The notes under the pieces were generated by a model. That model saw only the letters and a program-made list of their open reading frames with translations. It searched no databases and had not been told where the DNA came from. The position numbers and the translations under genes are program-made. 64,000 nucleotides of DNA. It comes from Acholeplasmataceae bacterium (lineage in GTDB: Bacteria > Bacillota_I > Bacilli_A > Acholeplasmatales > Acholeplasmataceae). Of the stretch, positions 45,820 to 54,095 are shown one piece after another. The stretch lies in contig RECG01000015.1 in the NCBI GenBank assembly GCA_007692425.1, forward strand, positions 1 to 64,000, read 5' to 3'. The stretch's first letter is position 1, and the number at the start of each line of letters is the position of its first letter.

Positions 45820-45883
45820 TAGGGGTTCCTCCTTATATTAATCCATGTTTCAGATGTTGCATGCAAGCATTGTTGACTTGGTT

Positions 45884-45899
45884 ATCGAAACGTTTCAAT
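45884..45899. promoter_or_regulatory. LacI-type operator of the glycan operon
   Basis: ATCGAAACGTTTCAAT, a near-palindrome with the same GAAACGTTTC core as the site at 24969. It starts four bases downstream of the -10 box, covering the transcription start. Confidence 0.78.
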
Positions 45900-45902
45900 T
45901 CC

Positions 45903-45931
45903 ATTATAATGTAATCCCTTTCATTTTTCAA
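45903..45931 (-). promoter_or_regulatory. Promoter of the glycan operon
   Basis: Minus strand TTGAAA (45931-45926), 17-base spacer, TATAAT (45908-45903). The leader of about 75 bases contains the operator. Confidence 0.82.
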
Positions 45932-46181
45932 GCAACTCCCTTTAACGAACTTCTTTTTGTGTCTGTCAAACGCATGATGATCAAGGTATTTTCGATAGAA
46001 AGGCCAGGCGAATGTCTCTTGCTACAAATACAAGATGATAGGTGTTGATTTTTTGACATGTGCTTCTTGGGTCTATTTCAGCGAATCAATGATATAATCA
46101 CAATAAATCAAGATGCATTTCGGGAACGGATGCATGCGGCCGAACGCCATTGCCCGGATTGGTCGTAGAAAGGTGGACCAC

Positions 46182-47471
46182 ATGTTTCGTCTCAAAAGTC
46201 TGACCAAGAGGGAAAGAAGCTGGGTGCTTTATGATGTCGCCAATTCAGCGTATATCCTGACGATTGTCACGGTGTTGTTTCCGATTTATTATTTGAGCCT
46301 TGCCGCGCATATCCCCAACCGTACGCAGATCTTTACGTTTGTGACAGCCGGTATCGTGTTGACAGATGCCTTGCTTTCGCCCCTTATCGGTTCGCTTTCC
46401 AATTATCAAGGCAACAAAAAGAAGTTTTTCGCGATTTTCTTGTTGATTGGTCTGATCGGTGGCTTCGCCCTCATCATTCCCGGTCTTCATATCATCACCT
46501 TGCTCGCCTTCTTTGTCATTTCCAGCATCGGTTACAACATCTCGATCGTCGTCTATGACGCGTTCTTGATCGATGTCACCGACGAATCAAGGATGGACAA
46601 GGTCAGTTCACTTGGTTACGCCTGGGGGTATATCGGCAGCATGATCCCCTTCACGATCGCCATCGTGCCTTATGCCTTGGTCGTGCTTGAGTTTTTACCG
46701 GCCTCCTTGGAACAACTGACCGTCGGTTTCGCGTTCGTGGTTGCGTTGGTCTGGTGGCTGGTCTACTCGATTCCGATGCTCAAGGATGTCAAGCAGGACT
46801 TTGCCATTCCGAAACCGGACAAACCAATCCGTTTTGCCTTGCGTAGCTTGAAAAAGACCTTCGTCGACATGAAGGCTTATCGCAACATTTTTATTTTCAT
46901 GTTCGCTTATTTGTTCTTCATTGATGTGGTCAATACCGTCATCCGACTGGCTGTCGCCATCGGTTCCGATCTCGGTGTGGGTGTCACGGTGTTGCTTGGG
47001 GTGGTCGTGCTGGTGCAGTTGATCGCCTTCCCCTGTTCAATTCTTTATGGGAAGATGACCGAAAAATTCGGTGGCAAGGTCATGATTTATTATGGGATTG
47101 TCATCTATGCCCTGATCATCGGTGTCACCCATTTCATCAACGAAAATACGGTTTGGCTGATGTGGGTGGTCGGCATCTTGGTGGGGAGTGCACAAGGTGG
47201 GATCCAGTCGATCTCACGCAGTTATTTTGCGAAACTGCTGCCGATGGAAAAAGCCAACGAGTTTTTTGGTTTCTTCAGCGTGTTCGGTAAGTTCAGCGGC
47301 ATCATCAGCCCCTTTTTGCTTGGTATTTTCATTACCGTCTGGGGTACCAACCGGGCGGTGCTGACGCTTTTGTTGCCGTTGTTGATCGGTGCCATCTTTC
47401 TTGCTTTTGTGAAAGAAGAAAAACCTGAACTCGATGACATATTGGCCGATCCGGTGTTGCCTGAAGCTTGA
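46182..47471 (+). CDS. UMF1-family (Atg22-like) MFS transporter
   Basis: A 429-residue membrane protein with about twelve segments. It opens with ERSWVLYDVANSAYILTIVTVLFPIYY and carries SAQGGIQSISRSYFAKLLP, both hallmarks of the UMF1/Atg22 group, some of which export amino acids or other small molecules. ATG at 46182 follows GAAAGGTGG; two upstream in-frame ATGs lack sites. A TATAAT lies at about 46092. It is divergent from the glycan operon and shares no operator with it, so a link is not shown. Confidence 0.88.
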   Translation: MFRLKSLTKRERSWVLYDVANSAYILTIVTVLFPIYYLSLAAHIPNRTQIFTFVTAGIVLTDALLSPLIGSLSNYQGNKKKFFAIFLLIGLIGGFALIIPGLHIITLLAFFVISSIGYNISIVVYDAFLIDVTDESRMDKVSSLGYAWGYIGSMIPFTIAIVPYALVVLEFLPASLEQLTVGFAFVVALVWWLVYSIPMLKDVKQDFAIPKPDKPIRFALRSLKKTFVDMKAYRNIFIFMFAYLFFIDVVNTVIRLAVAIGSDLGVGVTVLLGVVVLVQLIAFPCSILYGKMTEKFGGKVMIYYGIVIYALIIGVTHFINENTVWLMWVVGILVGSAQGGIQSISRSYFAKLLPMEKANEFFGFFSVFGKFSGIISPFLLGIFITVWGTNRAVLTLLLPLLIGAIFLAFVKEEKPELDDILADPVLPEA

Positions 47472-47587
47472 GCATGAAAGACTGGGGACTTCCTTGCATG
47501 ACATGATCAATCATTGATTGAACATGGTTTCAGTATCATTTTATGGTATGATATGAATAGAATCAATCATAAAGGATTAGACATCAG

Positions 47588-48280
47588 ATGAGACGAAAGC
47601 ACCCTCAGACCGGTTTGCGTCAACGCCATTACCGCTATATGCGCAAGCCAGGTCAGGACAAGACCATCATGCTCAAGGAAGAGTCACTGTATAAACCGCT
47701 CCTGGTGACCTTTTTAGTCTTGTTGTTCGCCATGGTGATTGTTTTCCCCATTTCCATTTTTGACAACTTGTTTCCTGATTTCATGTTTTTCTTGAGACGC
47801 ATGATCAGTTTATTGAGTTTGTCGGCTGTCGCCACGTTGCTGGTGCTGCCGGTATCGGTGCTTGATGTCGAACTGCTTCGCGTGTTTTCCAGAGCAGACC
47901 TTTATGATGACTTCTATGTCATGTTCGTCATCGCCTTTGCGGTGTTTGCCGACACCTTGTTCTCATATATCGGTTATAAGTTCACCAAGACTTTGCGCAA
48001 GGTCTTTGTCCGCAAGGCCAAGAAGGCCGATATTGAAAAATCAAACGCCAAACTACAAAAATACGGTAATCTTGGCATGTTCTTCTTTGCCTGGACACCC
48101 TTGCCGTTCACGCTCGCGGTCTATACGGCCGGTGCGGTCAGGCTCAACCGCAAAGGCTTCTTGCTTGCGGTCGCGGCGGGACGAACCATCAAATACAGCG
48201 CTTTCGCCTTGGCATTGCGTTTGTTCGACATCAACCTGATTGACTTCTTCCAAAACATCTTTCAAGCGGTTTTTGGCTAA
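47588..48280 (+). CDS. VTT/SNARE-associated (DedA-like) membrane protein
   Basis: A 230-residue membrane protein with about five hydrophobic segments. The C-terminal part (YGNLGMFFFAWTPLPFTLAVYTAGAVRL, then GRTIKY) matches the VTT domain of DedA/TMEM41-type proteins, some of which are lipid scramblases or flippases. The N terminus is basic. ATG at 47588 lies 12 bases after AAAGGA. Single gene with a strong terminator. Confidence 0.75.
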   Translation: MRRKHPQTGLRQRHYRYMRKPGQDKTIMLKEESLYKPLLVTFLVLLFAMVIVFPISIFDNLFPDFMFFLRRMISLLSLSAVATLLVLPVSVLDVELLRVFSRADLYDDFYVMFVIAFAVFADTLFSYIGYKFTKTLRKVFVRKAKKADIEKSNAKLQKYGNLGMFFFAWTPLPFTLAVYTAGAVRLNRKGFLLAVAAGRTIKYSAFALALRLFDINLIDFFQNIFQAVFG

Positions 48281-48301
48281 AATATGCCGTTTATAATCAA
48301 G

Positions 48302-48331
48302 AAAAGAGGCGTCATCAGACGCCTCTTTTTT
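48302..48331 (+). terminator. Bidirectional terminator between VTT and RsgI-like genes
   Basis: Perfect 12-base stem AAAAGAGGCGTC/GACGCCTCTTTT with loop ATCA and flanking A and T runs. Confidence 0.92.
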
Positions 48332-48347
48332 GGTTTCGATTCGAGGA

Positions 48348-49229
48348 TTACGGTCTTGGTGGAACGCGATCTTCGAAGGTGTTCTTACGATTCTGGTGCT
48401 CGGTTTCCAAGGCATCACGTAAGGCTTGAGACTGGGTGACGAAATCATCAACCACTGCCCTCAGTTCATCATGCATGTCTTGTTTCAACGCCACCAGCTG
48501 TGCTTCCAGATCGGTGGTGTCTTCTTCATTTTCAAGCGCTTCTTCAATCAAAGCTTCAAGGGCTTGGATCTGAGGCAGATAGGTGTCCAGAACATCAGTC
48601 TTGGCAGTCAGGAACGCATCTTTGACTTCTTGGACCATGTTGGCCAGGTTTTCACCATTTTCGCGGACGCGGGCAATCAGTTCATCAGGTCTGAGTTGGA
48701 CAGCTTCCTCAAGTGACAGATCAGGTTGTGCCTGAACGGCCATTTGGGCCAGTCTGTATTCACGTGCTGTCAAACCTTTGCTGGCTGCTTCTGCGACAAA
48801 TTCAGGATCGTATACTCTTTCGCGGACCTGAACAGGCAGTTCACGGAGTTGGAACTCATTTTCAATGGCGTCACCGACTTTGTTGCGGATCCGGTTTTCA
48901 ACTTCTTCAAGAATGCCCAGGACATCGATTTCGATGACGGTTTCAACTTCCGGATCGATAAAGCCTAATTCAGCAGCTTCATTGATAATCAATTCAATGG
49001 CAACTTCTATGTTGAGTCCGATGATATCCAAATTCAACAGCAGGAGTTCGCCATCTTCGTTCATTGGTGTCGCCAAGGTCACCTTCTCATCACCATCGAT
49101 AATCACAGCAATACTTGGATTCATATCCATGGTCACATAAACATCTTCACTGAGTGCATCATCTTTGGACGCACATGCAGTGACAAACATTGCGAATAAG
49201 ACAACGGTAAGTGCTAACAATTTTTTCAT
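48348..49229 (-). CDS. Lipoprotein with RsgI-like domain and coiled-coil tail
   Basis: A 293-residue lipoprotein (lipobox VTAC, Cys19). Residues about 28-100 (YVTMDMNPSIAVIIDGDEKV, then LLLLNLDIIGLNIEVAIELIINEAAELGFI) match the extracytoplasmic middle domain of RsgI anti-sigma factors. In RsgI this domain sits between a membrane helix and a sensor domain; here it is tethered by lipid and has no cytoplasmic anti-sigma part. The remaining 190 residues are highly charged and helical (about 150-285), probably coiled coil. No sigma factor gene is adjacent. Role unknown. Confidence 0.78.
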   Translation of the reverse strand: MKKLLALTVVLFAMFVTACASKDDALSEDVYVTMDMNPSIAVIIDGDEKVTLATPMNEDGELLLLNLDIIGLNIEVAIELIINEAAELGFIDPEVETVIEIDVLGILEEVENRIRNKVGDAIENEFQLRELPVQVRERVYDPEFVAEAASKGLTAREYRLAQMAVQAQPDLSLEEAVQLRPDELIARVRENGENLANMVQEVKDAFLTAKTDVLDTYLPQIQALEALIEEALENEEDTTDLEAQLVALKQDMHDELRAVVDDFVTQSQALRDALETEHQNRKNTFEDRVPPRP

Positions 49230-49322
49230 TTTTTACACTTCCTTTCATCTTATATACGCTGAGTACGCCGGTTTTATTGGATTTTGCATGATTTGAAAGC
49301 AAAAAATCGAGGATAATGGTGA

Positions 49323-50543
49323 TCACTCGCCTTGATAAATCATTCGGTTATATGCGTGCCTGAACCCCATTTTCTGGTACAAGCGGGTGGCTGACCGATT
49401 GGTCAGATCGACATGCAGGGAGAGATTGTCATGGGACAGATCGATGGCGCGTCTGATCAGTTCGGTGCCGACGCCCCGGCCTTTCGTCGAAGGCGCGGTG
49501 CCGATGTAAGCCAGATGGTAAGTCGGGATGAACGCTTCGAAACCGGTATGGACAATGACGCAGATGCCCTCTGCGGTCTGGTTTTGACGGGCCAGCAGGA
49601 TGAAGCCTTTTTCAAAGGCGTTGTGAACGGCATCTTGGGTTTCCTCGAAACTGTCGGCATAAGGTTCAAGCCAGGTCCTGACATGGTCGATGATTTGGGC
49701 TTTGGTCAGGATGTTTTCATCCTTGAGGCGGATGATGTCGACCAGACTCCTGCCGTCTTCCAAAATGATGACATGATTGTCTTTTTCCAAGTGACCGGCC
49801 CGATATTGCTTGAGAAAGACCGCGAACGGACGTGCGCCTTGCGTTGACACGGCGAGTTGCTCGTGACGACGCAACATGTTCCTGGCTTCCTTAAGATCGG
49901 TTGACGTGATGACATGTGATGGATCTGCTTCATTTTCAGATGATTCCAAATGTTCAGTGATGCTGCCATGCAGTTGCGGGATGATATCAATGACGCCGTC
50001 AAAAAGACTTCTCATCATGCATTTGGCAAGCAAGCTATCCTGATGTGCCTGATGGTTGATGAAGAGATGACCAATGTCGCCTTTGACCTTTTGATTGATT
50101 TCAACAAAGATGTCGGTAAACGCATGTTCCAACAGCTGGATGCCTTCAACCTGCTGGTCGATGAAACAAGCCTGGTGGTCCGAGGCCCATTGTGAAAGCC
50201 GTTGACGATAGGTTTCTGTGCGGCTTTTTCGGATGGTGTGGGTCTCGCACAAGGCATGATCATGAAGCGTTGACAGGGTTGGATTGTAGCGCTTGGGCAG
50301 CCAGGTCTTGATGTCTTTTTGGATGGCATGATGACAGATGGCATCAATGAAGGCCGTCTGGCCTTCAACGAGAAGCTGGTGCCATCCTCGGGCCTTGCAT
50401 AAGGCCACGGCCATTTCGCCGAGCCGGTCGTGCATGTGGCCGGTCGGGGATGCGCCCTCCAGTTTGATGAATATGCGTTTGATGCCCAGTTGCCTTTCCA
50501 GTTGACGTGCCCGGATTAACGGGGTGTTACCGCTCTTTTGCAT
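49323..50543 (-). CDS. Fusion of degenerate PLP (threonine-synthase-like) region and GNAT acetyltransferase
   Basis: A 406-residue protein. Residues 1-60 follow fold-type II PLP enzymes closely (SGNTPLIRARQLERQLGIKR, IFIKLEGASPTGHMHDR), but the lysine that forms the Schiff base (SFKDR/SHKDR) is replaced by His38, and no glycine-rich phosphate loop is seen, so PLP catalysis is unlikely. Residues about 255-406 form a GNAT domain with the acetyl-CoA loop TKGRGVGTELIRRA and a RLYQKMGF C-terminal motif. The PLP part may serve as a binding domain for an amino-acid-like ligand. ATG at 50543; preceded by a TTGTCG/TAAGAT promoter. Confidence 0.8.
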   Translation of the reverse strand: MQKSGNTPLIRARQLERQLGIKRIFIKLEGASPTGHMHDRLGEMAVALCKARGWHQLLVEGQTAFIDAICHHAIQKDIKTWLPKRYNPTLSTLHDHALCETHTIRKSRTETYRQRLSQWASDHQACFIDQQVEGIQLLEHAFTDIFVEINQKVKGDIGHLFINHQAHQDSLLAKCMMRSLFDGVIDIIPQLHGSITEHLESSENEADPSHVITSTDLKEARNMLRRHEQLAVSTQGARPFAVFLKQYRAGHLEKDNHVIILEDGRSLVDIIRLKDENILTKAQIIDHVRTWLEPYADSFEETQDAVHNAFEKGFILLARQNQTAEGICVIVHTGFEAFIPTYHLAYIGTAPSTKGRGVGTELIRRAIDLSHDNLSLHVDLTNRSATRLYQKMGFRHAYNRMIYQGE

Positions 50544-50607
50544 GAGATGGTTTCACTCTCTTTCCGTGGCATCCTCAATCGTTTGATTGAAGGATGCATG
50601 CATGTTT

Positions 50608-50636
50608 ATCTTAACACACATGCACAAGAACGACAA
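50608..50636 (-). promoter_or_regulatory. Promoter of the PLP/GNAT gene
   Basis: Minus strand TTGTCG (50636-50631), 17-base spacer, TAAGAT (50613-50608). Confidence 0.5.
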
Positions 50637-50656
50637 ATTGCACCAAGAGTTTTGGC

Positions 50657-50672
50657 ATGGTTTTAAAACCAT
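50657..50672. promoter_or_regulatory. Perfect 16-base palindrome upstream of the PLP/GNAT promoter
   Basis: ATGGTTTTAAAACCAT, centred about 30 bases upstream of the -35 box, where an activator would bind. No regulator is identified. Confidence 0.4.
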
Positions 50673-50841
50673 CGCTGACACCATTTTTCATGTGCTGACA
50701 TGATGGTGTTTGAAAACGAGAAGGAATCTTGATGCAAGATGTTTGGTATTCAAACAGCGGATACGACATCTTATTGCGTTTTGATGTGTTCAGCATCATG
50801 ACCGTCATCGGTTTTGGCGCAATACATCAAATCAAGCCGCA

Positions 50842-50892
50842 GGCATGGCCGAGCGGTTGTTAATGAAATATTCGGACCGCTCGGTAGATGCC
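50842..50892. other. Long imperfect hairpin in a 490-base gene-free stretch
   Basis: Between 50544 and 51035 no gene is supported. The stretch holds GGCAT and CCGAGCGG on the left and CCGCTCGG and ATGCC on the right, giving 5 and 8 base pairs around a small asymmetric bulge and a 20-base loop. It is GC-rich compared with its surroundings and has no T run, so it is not an ordinary terminator; it may be a structured RNA or the remnant of a small mobile repeat. Confidence 0.45.
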
Positions 50893-50971
50893 AAGCCTTG
50901 ATCTGGTGCAACGAGGTCGACGGCCAGTCATGTGACATCACCCTGTTGCCGAGGAAAAAATGACGCCTTTC

Positions 50972-51000
50972 TTCACAATGATAACGTAACATGTTATAAT
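50972..51000 (+). promoter_or_regulatory. Promoter of the three-repeat membrane protein gene
   Basis: TTCACA (50972-50977), 17-base spacer, TATAAT (50995-51000), 35 bases before the ATG. Confidence 0.65.
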
Positions 51001-51035
51001 CATCATGAATATGAATGCATGTAAAGGAGATCCAT

Positions 51036-51557
51036 ATGACTTTTAAAAACCGTGTGATTGCGGCGATGCCGCTGATTAGTCTTCTGCTCTTTTTGTTTGC
51101 CGGCCTGTATCTTGAAAACTGGAATCTGGGCTGGACCTTCTTTTTGTTGATTCCCTTGAGCATCGTCTTGTTGACGGGAAAGCCGCTCAAGCGGCTGAGT
51201 GAAGTCATGCCGTTTATCAGTTTGATCGTGTTTTTATGGCTTGGTTTCGGTTTTGAGTTGTGGCATCCCGGCTGGGCCGTCTTTTTGCTGATCCCGCTGG
51301 TCAACATTTTGGTCGACGGCAAGATTCCGCCCCGCAAGCTGGTGGGTCTGTTGATCACAGGTGGCTATCTGGCCATCGGTCTGGTGACCGATCAGTGGCA
51401 TCCGACCTGGATCATCTTCTTGTTGATTCCGATTATCAATACGATTTTCTTCCCACAACAAAGTGCTTATGTGTCGATGACCCGTAATTCGTTCAAGAAT
51501 CGTTTCAAGGATATCATCATTAACGCGAAAACCAGCGATGACGAGGATGACCTTTGA
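51036..51557 (+). CDS. Membrane protein with three internal repeats
   Basis: A 173-residue protein with about six hydrophobic segments in three pairs. Each pair ends in the same motif: NLGWTFFLLIPL, HPGWAVFLLIPL and HPTWIIFLLIPI, 40-50 residues apart, so the protein arose by triplication of a two-helix unit. The C terminus is charged and cytoplasmic. ATG at 51036 follows AAAGGAG. Resembles small LiaI-like or DUF-type envelope-stress proteins, but I cannot name a family. Confidence 0.72.
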   Translation: MTFKNRVIAAMPLISLLLFLFAGLYLENWNLGWTFFLLIPLSIVLLTGKPLKRLSEVMPFISLIVFLWLGFGFELWHPGWAVFLLIPLVNILVDGKIPPRKLVGLLITGGYLAIGLVTDQWHPTWIIFLLIPIINTIFFPQQSAYVSMTRNSFKNRFKDIIINAKTSDDEDDL

Positions 51558-51634
51558 TCATCTTTGTCAAAACCGCCATCATGGATTGAGGATGGTTGGT
51601 TGAACACCCGGACTCTCGTAATGCGCATCATCGA

Positions 51635-51663
51635 CCACGGTCAAGCCTTGACCGTGGTTTTTT
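51635..51663 (+). terminator. Terminator after the three-repeat membrane protein gene
   Basis: Nine or more paired bases (CCACGGTCA/TGACCGTGG) with loop AGCCT, then T6. Confidence 0.9.
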
Positions 51664-51727
51664 ACATGCATCAGGACGTCTGACATGATACAATGAGTGT
51701 AATCAAGACCTACGAACGGGGTGCGAC

Positions 51728-53131
51728 ATGGAAAAAACGATGAGAGAATGGATCGCGATAATGCATGAGGGTGACATGACGTCTGAAGCGCTCGTGCGTC
51801 ATTATCTTGACCGCATCAAGCGTTATGATGGTGTGTTGAACACGGTGGCCGAATTGAATCCCGATGCCTTGGCCATCGCCAGAGCGCTCGATGAAGAACG
51901 CCGGACACAAGGACCGCGAAGCCCGCTGCATGGCATCCCGGTGTTGCTGAAAGACAACATCAACACCAAGGACAAGATGCACACGACCGCCAACGCCCTG
52001 GCGCTGGCTGATTTGAAAGCCCCTTATGAGGCCACCTTGGTCAGCAACCTGAGACAAGCCGGCATGGTCATTCTCGGCAAGGCCAATTTATCGGAATTCG
52101 CCTATTTCATGAGCGATGAAAAGATGCCTTCTGGTTATGGCTCTTTGCATGGGCAGGTCAGGCATCCCTACGATTCGAAGATCGATCCGCTCGGATCGTC
52201 GACCGGCTCAGGTGTGGCAGTGGCCGCCGACCTCGTCCCGGTGGCGGTCGGCACCGAGACCAACGGCTCCTTGATGGCGCCCGCTTATCAAAATGGCATC
52301 GTCGCCATGAAACCGACCTTGGGACTGGTCTCCAGACATGGCATCATCCCGATTTCACCTGTTCAGGATACGGCCGGTCCGATGGGACGCAATGTCGCTG
52401 ACTGCGCCATGTTGTTGTCAGCCATGGCGGGGCACGACCCCGCTGATTCAGCGACACATGGCCTTCAGGTGGACGCCTATGACCTCATGCATGCCTGGAA
52501 ACAAGATGTCAAAGGCATGAAGGTGGGGGTGCTGACGTTCAGCACTTACACCTATGATGATGAACAAAAGGCCATCCTGGCCGAAGCCAAGACCGTGTTG
52601 GAAAGACGCGGATTGATGGTCGAGCCGGTCACGATTGAAAGCAAACCGATGCCCAATGAACAATCGTTGCTTCATGAATTCAAACATGCCCTCAATCAAT
52701 ATCTTGAATCGGTCAAAGGCCATACGCGTATGACATCACTGGCTGATATCATCGCCTTTAACAAGCAAGATCCGGGACGTCGCCTCAAATACGGCCAGAC
52801 CTTGCTCGAAGCATCAGACAAGACCAAGGGAGACCTTTCGGATCCCGCTTATCTGGCCATTCGGCAATCCCTGACCAAGGAAGCCCGCAAGTTTGAAGAT
52901 CTCATGCAAGCCCAAGGTTTCGATGCCTTGATCGCGACCATCTGGACTTCTTATGCACCGATTCACGGCAATCCTTCGATCTGCGTCCCCGCCAAAGCCA
53001 TCACAGACCTTAAACCACGCGGCCTGGTCTTTGTCGGCAAACGTTTCGATGATGCGCGTCTGATCGCCATCGCGCATGCCTATGAAGACGCCACCCGGCA
53101 TCGGGTGCCGCCGGTGCTGGAAACCGCTTAA
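51728..53131 (+). CDS. Amidase-signature-family amidohydrolase
   Basis: A 467-residue amidase of the GatA/fatty-acid-amide-hydrolase type. The Ser-cisSer-Lys triad is visible: Lys in PVLLKDNI (about 77), Ser in DPLGSSTGSGVAVA (about 157) and Ser in GTETNGSL (about 180). Length fits stand-alone amidases; no GatB or GatC gene is near, so it is not the tRNA amidotransferase. ATG at 51728 follows GGGGTG. No terminator separates it from the EamA transporter, so both are probably one unit. Confidence 0.92.
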   Translation: MEKTMREWIAIMHEGDMTSEALVRHYLDRIKRYDGVLNTVAELNPDALAIARALDEERRTQGPRSPLHGIPVLLKDNINTKDKMHTTANALALADLKAPYEATLVSNLRQAGMVILGKANLSEFAYFMSDEKMPSGYGSLHGQVRHPYDSKIDPLGSSTGSGVAVAADLVPVAVGTETNGSLMAPAYQNGIVAMKPTLGLVSRHGIIPISPVQDTAGPMGRNVADCAMLLSAMAGHDPADSATHGLQVDAYDLMHAWKQDVKGMKVGVLTFSTYTYDDEQKAILAEAKTVLERRGLMVEPVTIESKPMPNEQSLLHEFKHALNQYLESVKGHTRMTSLADIIAFNKQDPGRRLKYGQTLLEASDKTKGDLSDPAYLAIRQSLTKEARKFEDLMQAQGFDALIATIWTSYAPIHGNPSICVPAKAITDLKPRGLVFVGKRFDDARLIAIAHAYEDATRHRVPPVLETA

Positions 53132-53180
53132 GATGACAAAACAAGGAGACTGACATCCCATGATGTCACAAGTGTGAACC

Positions 53181-54095
53181 ATGCAAAAACAGGCCCATCT
53201 TGCCGGAGTGTTGTTTTCTACCATCTTCGGCTTCAGTTTCATGTTTTCCAAAATTGCCTTGGACCATGTCAGTCCGCTGGGCCTGATCGCTTATCGTTTT
53301 TTAGCCGCCTGGGTCGTCTTTGAACTACTCAGGTTGACAGGCATCATCCGGATCAGGTTCAAGAAAGACCATCTTAAACCGGTCTTGACCGTCGTGTTGT
53401 TGCAGCCGATATTATATTTCGTGCTGGAAGCCAACGGCTTGCAGCGGACGACCAGCAGCGAGGCTGGCATGATGATCGCCCTGATTCCTATTTTCGCCAC
53501 CTTGATGAGCGCCGTCATGCTGAAAGAAAAACCGCGCCTGCTCCAGATTCTGTTCATCATCTTGAGTGTGGCGGGCGTCATGTTCATCCAGTTGTCAAAA
53601 CTGGGGGATGGTCCGAGGCTTGAATTCATCGGCTTCTTCCTGCTCTTGGGTGCCGTCTTGTCGGCGGCTTTCTACAATATCGCCTCGCGAAGCGCATCCA
53701 GACGGCTCAAACCCGAGGAATTGACCTATTACATGATGCTATCTGGTGCCCTTGCGTTCAATGTCTTCTATGTGATTGAACTGCTGATCCAGGGGGACAT
53801 CGCGGCCTACATGACCACCTTGGGCAAGGTCGAACTGGTCTTGCCGATCCTTTATCTCGGCGTGGTCGCCTCGATTGGCGGTTTCTTCCTGGTCAACCTG
53901 GCCCTGAGCAGGTTACCGGCCCATGTGACCAGCATCTATGCGAATCTGGCGACCATTGTCGCCATCATCGCTGGTGCGCTCTTGCTGGATGAAATGATTT
54001 ATGGTTACCACATCATCGGCAGCGCGATGATCATCATCGGTGTCTATGGTACCGTCCGTTTCAACCGCATCCAAACAAAACGCCATCCCGGCTGA
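53181..54095 (+). CDS. EamA/DMT-family transporter
   Basis: A 304-residue drug/metabolite transporter with ten membrane segments in two EamA repeats (FGFSFMFSKIAL and later SIGGFFLVNLALSRLPAHVTSIYANLATIVAIIAG). The ATG at 53181 is the first after a stop and has only a weak site; a strong AAGGAG lies 30 bases upstream in front of the five-codon ORF MMSQV at 53161-53178. Likely co-transcribed with the amidase; together they could move and cleave an amide. Ended by a terminator that overlaps its stop. Confidence 0.9.
   Translation: MQKQAHLAGVLFSTIFGFSFMFSKIALDHVSPLGLIAYRFLAAWVVFELLRLTGIIRIRFKKDHLKPVLTVVLLQPILYFVLEANGLQRTTSSEAGMMIALIPIFATLMSAVMLKEKPRLLQILFIILSVAGVMFIQLSKLGDGPRLEFIGFFLLLGAVLSAAFYNIASRSASRRLKPEELTYYMMLSGALAFNVFYVIELLIQGDIAAYMTTLGKVELVLPILYLGVVASIGGFFLVNLALSRLPAHVTSIYANLATIVAIIAGALLLDEMIYGYHIIGSAMIIIGVYGTVRFNRIQTKRHPG

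Noticed and set aside
50842-50892. tRNA-like opening (GGCCGAGCGGTT)
   Set aside because: The stretch folds as a single long hairpin; no anticodon arm, T arm or CCA end can be laid out.
50771-51358. Open frame of 195 codons on the minus strand
   Set aside because: Antisense to the three-repeat membrane protein and its promoter; composition follows the shadow of the other strand.
53040-53056. ACGTTTCGAT resembling the glycan operator
   Set aside because: It lies inside the amidase coding region, is only half a site and is not near a promoter.
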